Assembly (NCBI RefSeq): GCF_014647975.1
Contig: NZ_BMQF01000009.1
Span: 1-64,000, forward strand
DNA from: Streptomyces fumigatiscleroticus
Lineage (GTDB): Bacteria; Actinomycetota; Actinomycetes; Streptomycetales; Streptomycetaceae
Direction of reading: 5' to 3'
DNA length: 64,000 nt
Of this stretch, positions 26,521 through 34,030 are shown in pieces (the first letter of the stretch is position 1; every line of letters begins with the position of its first letter). The translations under genes were made by a program, and so were the position numbers. Under the pieces are notes generated by a model. The model was not told the origin of the DNA, did no database searches, and saw nothing but the letters and a program-made list of their open reading frames with translations.

Positions 26521-26880
26521 ATGGCATGCACACGTGCACGTCTCGTCGCCGTCCCGCCCCCGGCCCTGCTCGCCGCCGTGACGGCCGGATGCGCGGACCC
26601 GGCGGCCGGTCCCCGGGCGGGGGCGGTTCGTGCCCTCCGCCCGAGGCGGAGCCCGCGACTCCCTCCCCTCGCACCACCTCGGGCCGGAACCAGCGGGTGG
26701 CGGAGAACCACGCCTGCCGCGGCCCGCTGCCGATCACCGAGGAACCGCGTGTGCGTCGACGCCACCGTGGACGCCCCGGGGAACACGGAGACGGAGGCCG
26801 TCGGCCGCACCGCCGAGGGCACCCGCCTGCCCCGACCGGGCCACCGCCGCCCCGGGCGGGTGTGCGATGCGCCGCTCCGG
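26521..26880 (+). pseudogene. frameshifted small lipoprotein gene
   Basis: ATG 26521 opens a lipoprotein signal, MACTRARLVAVPPPALLAAV followed by TAGCADPA (lipobox Cys). After about 40 codons the protein-like text moves to the next frame (SCPPPEAEPATPSPRTTSG, NQRVAENHACRGPLPITEE). It then returns to the first frame (RVCVDATVDAPGNTETEAVG). Two compensating frameshifts would restore one continuous secreted protein of about 115 residues. I recognise the style of small actinomycete lipoproteins but no named family. Sequence errors cannot be excluded. Confidence 0.4.
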
Positions 26881-26894
26881 GGACATGTGGGGGC

Positions 26895-27344
26895 ATGAAC
26901 CATCACGACGACGGCCCCGACCGTGCCCACCGCCGACCCGACGGCGTCAGTGACGAGACGGTGGAGGCACTGGGCTCCCTGTCCAAGGCGCTGGAGACGA
27001 CCGAGCGGGCCCGCGGCCACCTCTACGCCTTCCACCAGCTGACCGGCTCCGCCGACCTGGAACTGGACCGGGCCGTGGACCTGCTGCGCAAGGCCGGGCG
27101 GAGCGACTGGGCCGACCGTGTCCAGCGGGAGATCCTGGGCCGCAACGTCATCCCCGGGCACTGGACGTTCCAGATCGTCGAGGCCTACAACCGCACGTAC
27201 TACGAGCCGTTCAGGGATCTCGAACGGCAGGCCCTCGCCGATCTCGCCGACGGCCGCGACCATCTGTACGAGGCCGAGATGAAGGAGGCCCGCCGCACCG
27301 TGGGCCACCCCGACCACACCGCCCGCCCGGACAGCCCGCGGTAG
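26895..27344 (+). CDS. conserved streptomycete hypothetical protein
   Basis: 149 residues from ATG 26895, preceded by a weak GTGGGGG. It is a soluble, mainly helical protein: TVEALGSLSKALETTERARG, HLYAFHQLTGSADLELDRAV, GRNVIPGHWTFQIVEAY and YYEPFRDLERQALADLADG. The conserved His, Trp and Tyr residues suggest a defined fold, but I cannot name an activity. Similar proteins are found alone in many Streptomyces genomes. No operon partner. Confidence 0.7.
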   Translation: MNHHDDGPDRAHRRPDGVSDETVEALGSLSKALETTERARGHLYAFHQLTGSADLELDRAVDLLRKAGRSDWADRVQREILGRNVIPGHWTFQIVEAYNRTYYEPFRDLERQALADLADGRDHLYEAEMKEARRTVGHPDHTARPDSPR

Positions 27345-27534
27345 CCTCTGCGGCCCCTGTCCCCCCTCGTCCTCGCCCGGACCACCCGGCGTGGACCTCC
27401 CGCGCCCGGGCCGGGCGGTGCGGTAGAACGTAACCGTCCCCAGGCTCCGCGCGGCCGTCCGCGCCGGCCCGCCTGCCGAAACCGTCCACCGCCGGCCCGT
27501 GGTCAGGGCCGGCCCGAGCAGACCGGACACAGCC

Positions 27535-28188
27535 GTGACCGATCACCCGGACGACCCCGGCAACCGGCCGGACGCCCGTGCGCAGGGGCCCGAGGACGAC
27601 GACGGAGAGCTGCTGCGCGGCGTGGCGGCGGCCATGCGCCGTCTCGGGCGCCACGCGAGCATGGCGCACATCGCCCGGGCGGCGGGCCTGGACCCGCGGG
27701 ACCTCTACCGCCGCTTCCCCACCCCCGACGCGCTGCTGAGGGCGCTGGCGTCCGCCTATTACGACCGTCTCCTGGCCCATGCCGAGCAGGCCCGGCAACT
27801 CCCGCCCGAACGGCGACTGGCGTACTTCCTGCGCACCGTCGGGCTGCACCTGGCCACCAGCCACAGCATCCTGCCCCAGCCGTTCGGTGAACTGGCCAGC
27901 CCCGCACAACGCGAACGCGTCTACGCCCTCACCACCGAGCTGCTGGCCACGGCCAGAGAGGCCGGCGCGGTCCCCGACGACGTCGCCCTGGCCGACATCG
28001 CGACCGTCATCTGGGGTTTGCGCGGGGTGATCGCCACCACCGACGGTGTCGCTCCCGACACCTGGGAACGGTACCTCGACATCGCCCTGGCCGGTCTGGA
28101 GAACCCCCGCCTCACCTTCACCCGCCCGCCCATGGACGCCGAAGGGCTCGACGCCGTGATCCGGAAGCGGCGGGAAGAGAGCCGGTGA
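27535..28188 (+). CDS. TetR-family transcriptional regulator
   Basis: 217 residues from GTG 27535; a GTG at 27499 is also in frame. The N-terminal HTH is SMAHIARAAGLDPRDLYRRF followed by PTPDALLRALASAYYDRLL, the standard TetR helix-turn-helix and helix 4. The ligand domain is helical, with no clue to the effector. The neighbours (a hypothetical gene upstream and a convergent DUF2637 gene) do not reveal a target. Confidence 0.85.
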   Translation: MTDHPDDPGNRPDARAQGPEDDDGELLRGVAAAMRRLGRHASMAHIARAAGLDPRDLYRRFPTPDALLRALASAYYDRLLAHAEQARQLPPERRLAYFLRTVGLHLATSHSILPQPFGELASPAQRERVYALTTELLATAREAGAVPDDVALADIATVIWGLRGVIATTDGVAPDTWERYLDIALAGLENPRLTFTRPPMDAEGLDAVIRKRREESR

Positions 28189-28297
28189 CGGCGGCTCACC
28201 GGCCGCAGAGCGGCGGCGCGGAAAGAAGGACGGCCCCTGCCGTGAACGCCGGGCAGGAGCCGTGTGAGGTGCGCCGAGGTGCGCCGAACCGCTGCCG

Positions 28298-29218
28298 TCA
28301 GGGCCGGTTCCGGGACTGCCGCCCACGGTGGGCGGAGGTGCCGTCGAGCGTGGCGCCGGAGCCGTCGGATCCTCCGCGTGCGGCGGAGTGGCGCTGCTGA
28401 GGCAGGGGCATCGAGGTCTCCTTGCCCGTCGTGTCGGTCGCTTCCTCGGACGGCTCCTTCCGCGGCGCCGCGGGCCGCAGCCGGTGGCGCGGCACGGGCC
28501 GCCGGGGCGGCCGGCTGAGCGTGATCTGACGGACCACCTGCTGGAAGCAGACCAGGGAGGCCAGGCCGGGCAGGGCCGCCGCCGCCGTGTCCACGAGCGT
28601 TCTGGGCGCCTGGAGGATGCAGAGCAGCATCGCGATGGAGGAGAACAGCAGGACCACGGCCCAGGAGTGGACGGCCCGGCGCCGGTGCAGCGCCGCCTGG
28701 AGCACGGAGAGCGAGGCCACCAGCCACGGCCCGTAGACGAGCAGCGGCCACCAGGACACGATGCCGTGCTCGGTGCGGTTCACGGCCGCCAGACGCAGCG
28801 GCTCGTAGGCGACCACTCCGCTGAACAGGCTCACCGAGGACGCGATGACGGCCGCCAGGGCGGCGATGACCAGGCTGGCGGCTCGGAGACTGCTGATGTC
28901 CCTTTTGTGGCGGATCTTTCGGTGAGTCCGGGGGGACTGCCTCAGCGGCGGGAGTTCCGCCGTGATTTCCCGCAGATTGTCCATCGGCGTGCCGGCCGCC
29001 GGAGGATTTGCGGGCACATCTTTTTCATGAGGGAATGAAGGCTGCTGCTCTCTTGCGTCCTGGAGCACGAACGCCAGCTCTTCGACCGGGTCCCAGTCGG
29101 GCCCCGGCGGCACCAGGGGCTCGGAGAACATTTCGGCCGTCTCCGGGTACTGTTCCGTTCCGGCAGTGTAATGCCCCTCGTCGTACGGCGGATAATATGC
29201 GTCTCGTTCGTGGTACAT
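28298..29218 (-). CDS. DUF2637-type membrane protein
   Basis: 306 residues from ATG 29218-29216. An acidic cytoplasmic N-terminus (residues 1-125, Tyr/Pro/Glu-rich) precedes four membrane helices: LRAASLVIAALAAVIASSVS, SWWPLLVYGPWLVASLSVL, HSWAVVLLFSSIAMLLCIL and AAAALPGLASLVCFQQVV. A basic tail follows. The helix pattern matches DUF2637, which includes SpdB-like spread proteins of actinomycete plasmids and many chromosomal relatives. It follows the 97-residue gene after 10 nt and is likely co-transcribed. Function unknown. Confidence 0.65.
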   Translation of the reverse strand: MYHERDAYYPPYDEGHYTAGTEQYPETAEMFSEPLVPPGPDWDPVEELAFVLQDAREQQPSFPHEKDVPANPPAAGTPMDNLREITAELPPLRQSPRTHRKIRHKRDISSLRAASLVIAALAAVIASSVSLFSGVVAYEPLRLAAVNRTEHGIVSWWPLLVYGPWLVASLSVLQAALHRRRAVHSWAVVLLFSSIAMLLCILQAPRTLVDTAAAALPGLASLVCFQQVVRQITLSRPPRRPVPRHRLRPAAPRKEPSEEATDTTGKETSMPLPQQRHSAARGGSDGSGATLDGTSAHRGRQSRNRP

Positions 29219-29228
29219 GACTCGGCGG

Positions 29229-29522
29229 TTACTCCGATGCCTGCCCGTACGCCAGGGGCCGTTGGGGCTCGCTCCAGCGCCGGGCGAGGTTGGTCTCCAG
29301 CTCGGCCATGACGTCCAGGAAGCGCTGGAGGACGGGTTCGGTCACCTCGAGCCTGACGGGGACGCCGTCCCTGGTGAGCGTTCCGGAGGTCGGCGCGGGG
29401 GAGTGCGCGCGGCCGGGAATGTATGTATAAGGTCCCAGGGCCACCCAACGTCCCGCAGAGATATTCCCCGACTCAGGGCTCCGGAGCAGCCAGGAAATCT
29501 CTTTCCCGTTTTCCTCGGTCAT
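29229..29522 (-). CDS. small hypothetical protein upstream of DUF2637 gene
   Basis: 97 residues from ATG 29522-29520. A TTG at 29636 would give 135 residues, and the extra part also looks protein-like. Text: MTEENGKEISWLLRSPESGN, WVALGPYTYIPGRAHSPAP and a C-terminal helix LQRFLDVMAELETNLARRW. There are no cysteines and no signal peptide. The tight spacing to the DUF2637 gene suggests they work together, perhaps as membrane protein and cytoplasmic partner (inference). The start is uncertain because no clear ribosome site is seen. Confidence 0.55.
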   Translation of the reverse strand: MTEENGKEISWLLRSPESGNISAGRWVALGPYTYIPGRAHSPAPTSGTLTRDGVPVRLEVTEPVLQRFLDVMAELETNLARRWSEPQRPLAYGQASE

Positions 29523-29889
29523 GCCCGGAGTAACGGCCCCTTTCTCCGTCGGATGCGCGGCAAACGGGTGAATGATCTCGTTGATTCGCCACTGGTCCGG
29601 ACGCTGTGCGGAGCCGAAAGTAGTGCCGTACGACAAACCTGACGGGCGATCTTCGGTTCCTGACCGTCCTTGTCCCTCCGCTGACCGGTACGGGGTCGGG
29701 AACCGGGACGCGGCGGCCGGGGCGGGTGCTGCCGACCCGGTCGGTAGCCGTCACCGAGGGTCGGGTCCCCCGCTCGCGGGGAAGACTCAGGACATCCCCT
29801 ACTGCCGTGTGTGCGGCGTGACTTCACCGTTCCAGGGCTGCCCGGCCGGGCGACCGGCACCGGGTCACTTCTTCCCCGAGGATCTCTCT

Positions 29890-30732
29890 GTGCCGTCAGC
29901 GCGTGATCTCGATCAGATAGCCCGCGTCAACGCGAACGGGCGTACCCCCGCCGTGTTCGTGCACGGGCTGTGGCTGCTGTCCAGCAGCTGGGAACGGTGG
30001 GCGACGGCCTTCGCGGAGGCCGGATACGCTCCGCTGACGCCCGGCTGGCCCGGCGACCCGGACACCGTGGCCGAGGCCCGCGCCCATCCGGAGGTGTTCG
30101 CGGGCGGGCGTGTCGGGCAGGTCGCCGACCACTTCGCCGGGCTCATCGGCCGGCTGGAACGCAAGCCCGTCGTCCTCGGGCACTCCCTCGGCGGTCTCAT
30201 CGCCCAGATGATCGCGGGGCGGGGGCTCTCGGCGGCGTCCGTGGCGATCGGCCCGGCGCCCTTCCGCGGGGTACTGGCCCTTCCGCTGTCGTCGCTGCGC
30301 GCCGCGAGCGCCGTGCTCGGCGATCCCGCCAACTACCACCGCGCGGTACCGCTCACCTACGACCGGTTCCGCTACGCGTTCGCCAACGCGGTCGGCGAGG
30401 AGGAGGCGCGGGACCTGTACGAGAGGTTCGCCGTGCCCGCGCCGGGCGCGCCGCTGTTCCAGGCGGCCGCCGCCAACCTCAACCCCTGGACCGAGGTGAG
30501 GGCCGACACGCTCACGGCCGGGCGCGGCCCGCTGCTGATCCTCTCCGGTGAGAAGGACCGCACCGTGCCGTGGGCCGTCGCGCACGCCTCGTACAAGAGG
30601 CAGGCGCGCAACGCCTACGCGGTCACGGAGATCACCGAGATACCGGGGCGCGGTCACGCCCTCACCATCGACAGCGGCTGGCACGAGGTCGCCGACACCG
30701 CGCTCGCCTTCGTCCGGCGCTTCACGGGCTGA
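29890..30732 (+). CDS. alpha/beta hydrolase
   Basis: 280 residues from GTG 29890, 7 nt after GAGGA. The fold landmarks are complete: oxyanion loop FVHGLWLLSSSWERW, nucleophile elbow VVLGHSLGGLIAQM (Ser), acid in LILSGEKDRTVPW (Asp), and catalytic His in PGRGHALTIDSGW. Length and motif order fit a small esterase/lipase of the non-haem peroxidase/esterase type without a large cap. There is no signal peptide, so it is cytoplasmic. Substrate unknown; no obvious partner genes. Confidence 0.88.
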   Translation: MPSARDLDQIARVNANGRTPAVFVHGLWLLSSSWERWATAFAEAGYAPLTPGWPGDPDTVAEARAHPEVFAGGRVGQVADHFAGLIGRLERKPVVLGHSLGGLIAQMIAGRGLSAASVAIGPAPFRGVLALPLSSLRAASAVLGDPANYHRAVPLTYDRFRYAFANAVGEEEARDLYERFAVPAPGAPLFQAAAANLNPWTEVRADTLTAGRGPLLILSGEKDRTVPWAVAHASYKRQARNAYAVTEITEIPGRGHALTIDSGWHEVADTALAFVRRFTG

Positions 30733-30743
30733 GCCGCCGGCCG

Positions 30744-31541
30744 TCAGCCGCTGTCGCCCGGCGGCGTGCCGCACCGCTTCGGCTCGATGTCGCCCAGGGG
30801 CGCCGCCGGCCCGGCCGGGGCGGACGTCGGGCCGCCGCCCGCTCCGGCTATCGCCGCCGCCAGCTGCGTCCGCACCGGCTGGGGCAGTGCCGTCCCGTCC
30901 GCGGCGCTGACCAGATCGTGCGCCAGGCGGTGCAGCTTGGTGTTGGTGTTCTGCGAGGTGGTGACCAGTACCGTCCAGGCGGCCTGGGAGGTCAGGCCGA
31001 AGGAGGCCATCAGGATGCCGCGGGCCAGATCGATGGTGGGCCGGGTCTGCATGGCCCGGCGCAGCTGGACCACTTCGGTGCGCAGATCCTGGTCGGCGTC
31101 GCCGCGCGGCCCGCCGCCGGTGGGCGCGGCGGGGTCGTCCGGGCCGGGGTGGGCGAACAGCTCCCAAGCGCCCGTCAGCTCCAGCAGCCGCGCGACGGCG
31201 GGGCTGCTGGAACGGATGGCGAGGGTCTTGTCCTGCTCCAGGGCCCGCCTGCGTTCCTCGAGCAGGACGTTCAGGCCGGCGCAGTCGCAGAACTCCACCG
31301 CGCTCAGGTCCAGGTCGACACCGCTGCCGGAACGGCACAGGGCGTCGTGCAGGCCGGGGCGGAGCCGATGACCGCCCAGGTCGAGTTCCCCTCGCACCCT
31401 CACCAGCATCCGGTCGCCGTCCGGCACCGTCTCCATCACCGCCAGGCACGGCGGAAGCGGCGCCGGTGTGCTCGTGCCGTCCGCCGTAGCCGGGTCGAGC
31501 TCCCCGGTGAGGGGCTGCCCAGGGGGCGCGCATTCGGGCAT
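30744..31541 (-). CDS. STAS-ANTAR two-domain regulator
   Basis: 265 residues from ATG 31541-31539, chosen because AGGGGAGACGAGG precedes it; another ATG lies at 31559. Residues about 45-130 form a STAS domain (VRVRGELDLGGHRLRPGL, DLSAVEFCDCAGLNVLLEE). Where anti-sigma-factor antagonists have the phosphorylated Ser, this one has DCAG, so Cys replaces Ser. Residues about 165-230 are an ANTAR domain (IDLARGILMASFGLTSQAAW, SQNTNTKLHRLAHDLV), which normally binds RNA hairpins to prevent termination. It is divergent from the winged-helix gene at 31673. Confidence 0.85.
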   Translation of the reverse strand: MPECAPPGQPLTGELDPATADGTSTPAPLPPCLAVMETVPDGDRMLVRVRGELDLGGHRLRPGLHDALCRSGSGVDLDLSAVEFCDCAGLNVLLEERRRALEQDKTLAIRSSSPAVARLLELTGAWELFAHPGPDDPAAPTGGGPRGDADQDLRTEVVQLRRAMQTRPTIDLARGILMASFGLTSQAAWTVLVTTSQNTNTKLHRLAHDLVSAADGTALPQPVRTQLAAAIAGAGGGPTSAPAGPAAPLGDIEPKRCGTPPGDSG

Positions 31542-31613
31542 GGCCTCGTCTCCCCTCATCTGCGGGCCCGCTCGGCATCAGGGTTGCCTCCACGGCCCGC
31601 TCACGTCAACCAA

Positions 31614-31626
31614 TACATGAAATGTA
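31614..31626. promoter_or_regulatory. inverted repeat in the STAS-ANTAR / HTH divergent promoter
   Basis: TACAT-GAA-ATGTA is a perfect dyad inside an AT-rich island (about 31606-31665) between the divergent starts at 31541 and 31673. AT-rich DNA is rare in this window, so this is probably the shared promoter, and the dyad a binding site, perhaps for the adjacent winged-helix regulator. Confidence 0.5.
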
Positions 31627-31672
31627 GTACGTGTATTTTGATGCATGAATGCCAGGTCGATAGAGTGGACGC

Positions 31673-32002
31673 ATGGATGGAGTGCCCGAGCCGCACACGG
31701 GATGGACGTTTCTCACGAATCACGCTCGGGTGCTGGCAGCCATCGCCGATGACCACAGTGTCCGTATCCGTGACATCGCTGCGTACTGCCGGCTCACCGA
31801 GCGCGCTGTCCAGAAGATCATTGCCGATCTGGAGCAGGACGGCTATCTCTCCCACACCCGGGAGGGCCGCAGCAACACCTACCGGATCCACCCCACCAAG
31901 GTGCTGCGCCACCCCGCCGAGGCCGGAGCCGGACTCACCGTGGCCTCGTTGCTGACCCTGCTCGTCCAGGACGAGGCCGACCGCACGACGCCTCCCGGAT
32001 GA
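31673..32002 (+). CDS. small winged-helix regulator (MarR/Lrp-like HTH)
   Basis: 109 residues from ATG 31673. The HTH reads VLAAIADDHSVRIRDIAAYC, then RLTERAVQKIIADLEQDGYL and the wing SHTREGRSNTYRIHP. This is a self-contained winged helix with a short C-terminal helix. It has no receiver or ligand domain, so sensing may be through a partner. Its divergent position to the STAS-ANTAR gene, with an inverted repeat between them, suggests autoregulation and co-regulation. Confidence 0.82.
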   Translation: MDGVPEPHTGWTFLTNHARVLAAIADDHSVRIRDIAAYCRLTERAVQKIIADLEQDGYLSHTREGRSNTYRIHPTKVLRHPAEAGAGLTVASLLTLLVQDEADRTTPPG

Positions 32003-32087
32003 GAGCTCCGCCGCTCGCCGGGCGTGTCAGCCGCCCGGGCCGCCGGGACGGCCGCGACGATGTGAAGATCCTCCGAAAGGGACTCGT

Positions 32088-32819
32088 ATGCGTCGTGCCC
32101 GCCCTGCCCCCGCGGTGACAGCCGCCCACCCTCGCACCGGCGCCCCGCGGCCCCGCGGCGCGGCCGGCGGCCGGCGGACCGGGCCGGCCGCGGCGGCCGC
32201 GATGCTGTCGGTGGCGGGGGTGACGTACAACGACTGGTTGCTCCAGTTCCTGGTGCCCACCGGCATGGACCAGGCCGACTCCTACGTCAGTGAGGTCTTC
32301 GCCGCCGACCAGCCCCACCGGCCCCTGTTCGGCGGCATCGAGCTGGCCACCGCGCTGCTGGTGACGTGCGCCGGGACGCTGGCCGCGCGCGGCGCACCGC
32401 GCGGCTGGGCCACCGTGGGCTGGACGGCCGTGGCGGCGTTCGGGCTGTTCTCCGTCGCGGACGTGACGTTCCCCATGGAGTGCTCCCCCTCCCGGGAGGC
32501 CGGGTGCCCCGCCGACAACGTCCAGCACACCCTGACCAGCGCCCTGGTGCACTTGGCGCTGTTCACCTCCATGGCGGCCTTCCTCCGCGCCGCCCGGTCG
32601 GATCCCGGGCGGTGGCGGCGGCTGGGGCGCCGGACGAGATGGCTGCTGCCGGCCTCCATGGCCGCCGCGGTCCTCTCCGCGGGCCCCTACGTGGGGCTCA
32701 CGGGTGGCCAGGGCATCGCCCAGCGCGTCCATCTGGTGAGCGTGGCGGTGTGGTTCTGGCTGCTGGCGGCCGAACTGCTCGCACAGCCGACCGCGACCGG
32801 CGGCCCGTCCCGGCCGTGA
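32088..32819 (+). CDS. DUF998 family membrane protein
   Basis: 243 residues from ATG 32088 with AAAGGGA upstream. A disordered Arg/Pro/Ala-rich leader of about 32 residues precedes six membrane helices, such as AAAMLSVAGVTYNDWLLQFL and GWATVGWTAVAAFGLFSVAD. The loop CSPSREAGCPADNVQHTLTS holds two cysteines and the conserved His between helices, which is characteristic of DUF998. Function is unknown. It stands alone between the HTH gene and the methyltransferase. Confidence 0.82.
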   Translation: MRRARPAPAVTAAHPRTGAPRPRGAAGGRRTGPAAAAAMLSVAGVTYNDWLLQFLVPTGMDQADSYVSEVFAADQPHRPLFGGIELATALLVTCAGTLAARGAPRGWATVGWTAVAAFGLFSVADVTFPMECSPSREAGCPADNVQHTLTSALVHLALFTSMAAFLRAARSDPGRWRRLGRRTRWLLPASMAAAVLSAGPYVGLTGGQGIAQRVHLVSVAVWFWLLAAELLAQPTATGGPSRP

Positions 32820-32966
32820 AGGCCCCGGACCTGGCGCCGTGCGAAGGGGCGGAGTCCTCCGCCGGGCCCACCGAACCGCGTGCGCGGGCACAGAAGTTGA
32901 TGTGCGAAGCTGTCGTCAGCCGCGCACGGGTGAGACGACCGTGCCGGCCGTCGGAAGGAGCGCACC

Positions 32967-33764
32967 GTGGGACAGGACGGCTTCCGCCCCGAGGAGATCG
33001 ACACCAGCAGGCCGCACCCTGCCCGCGTGTACGACTATCTGCTGGGCGGCAAGGACCACTACGAGGTGGACCGCCGGGCCGGCGACGAACTCGTCGCCGT
33101 CGCGCCCGAGGCCCGGATCGGCGTGCGGGCGAACCGCGCCTTCATGCAGCGCGCCGTCCGGTACGTCGTCGGCAGCGGGGTGCGGCAGATCCTCGACATC
33201 GGCACCGGGCTGCCCACCTCGCCCAACGTGCACGAGATAGCCCGTGAGGTGGCACCGGACGTCCGCGTCGCCTACGTCGACAACGATCCGATCGTGAACG
33301 TGCACGCCGGTGCGCTGCTCGGCGACTCGGGCGCGTCCAGCATCGTCCTCGCCGACCTGCGCGACCCGCGGGCCGTCGTCGACCATCCCGACGTGCGCCG
33401 CGTCATCGACTTCGGCGAGCCGGTGGCCCTGCTCCTCGTCGCCGTCCTGCACTTCCTCACCGAGGCGGAGAGGCCCGGGCGGATCGTCGCCACCCTGCGG
33501 GACGCGCTGCCGGCCGGCAGCTTCCTGGTGCTCTCGCACGCCACGGGCGACTTCGCCGACCGCACCTCGGCCCAGGCCGTCTACGACAAGGCGTCCGCCA
33601 CCATGAACCTGCGGTCCCGCGCCGAGGTGGAACGCTTCTTCGACGGCTTCGAGCTGGTCGAGCCCGGTCTGGCCCAGGTCCCGTTCTGGCGCCCGGACAC
33701 CCCGCCGCCGGCCGGATCCGGCGAGATCGGCTTCTACGGGGGAGTGGCGCGCAAGGCCGGCTGA
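32967..33764 (+). CDS. SAM-dependent methyltransferase, PF04672 family
   Basis: 265 residues from GTG 32967 with GGAAGGAG 6 nt upstream. The opening SRPHPARVYDYLLGGKDHYE is diagnostic for this actinomycete family (Methyltransf_19). The SAM site includes RQILDIGTGLPTSPNVHEIA and VAYVDNDPIVNVHAGALL, and LLLVAVLHFLTEAERPGRIV forms beta4. The acceptor is unknown; members are numerous in Streptomyces and are often near regulators. A 19-bp stem terminator follows. Confidence 0.92.
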   Translation: MGQDGFRPEEIDTSRPHPARVYDYLLGGKDHYEVDRRAGDELVAVAPEARIGVRANRAFMQRAVRYVVGSGVRQILDIGTGLPTSPNVHEIAREVAPDVRVAYVDNDPIVNVHAGALLGDSGASSIVLADLRDPRAVVDHPDVRRVIDFGEPVALLLVAVLHFLTEAERPGRIVATLRDALPAGSFLVLSHATGDFADRTSAQAVYDKASATMNLRSRAEVERFFDGFELVEPGLAQVPFWRPDTPPPAGSGEIGFYGGVARKAG

Positions 33765-33815
33765 AGCGCGGCCGGAGCGGCCGGAGCGGCCGGGCGACCC
33801 GCACGCCCGACACCG

Positions 33816-33858
33816 TGACGATGCCGGGCCGGGGCACGCCCCCGGCCCGGCATCGTCA
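33816..33858 (+). terminator. 19-bp perfect hairpin after the methyltransferase gene
   Basis: TGACGATGCCGGGCCGGGG (33816-33834) pairs with 33840-33858 over the 5-nt loop CACGC. It begins 52 nt after the stop codon. This is one of the strongest intrinsic terminator candidates in the window. Confidence 0.85.
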
Positions 33859-34030
33859 TGCCCGCCGAAAGCCCGTCGCCTCAACTCCTCGATCGCGGCC
33901 CGGAGTTGACGACGCAGCACTCTGGTCGCGGAAGACACCCCTGGGCTACCGTCGGTAACACCCTGTCGTCGCACCGGCACCTCGCGCACCCCTGCCCACG
34001 CTCCTCCGCATCTTTCCCGGAAGGCAGCCC

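Noticed and set aside
29766..29780. CRISPR-repeat-like hairpin CCCCCGCTCGCGGGG
   Set aside because: It resembles the stem of type I-E repeats of Streptomyces, but only one copy exists, with no spacers and no cas genes.
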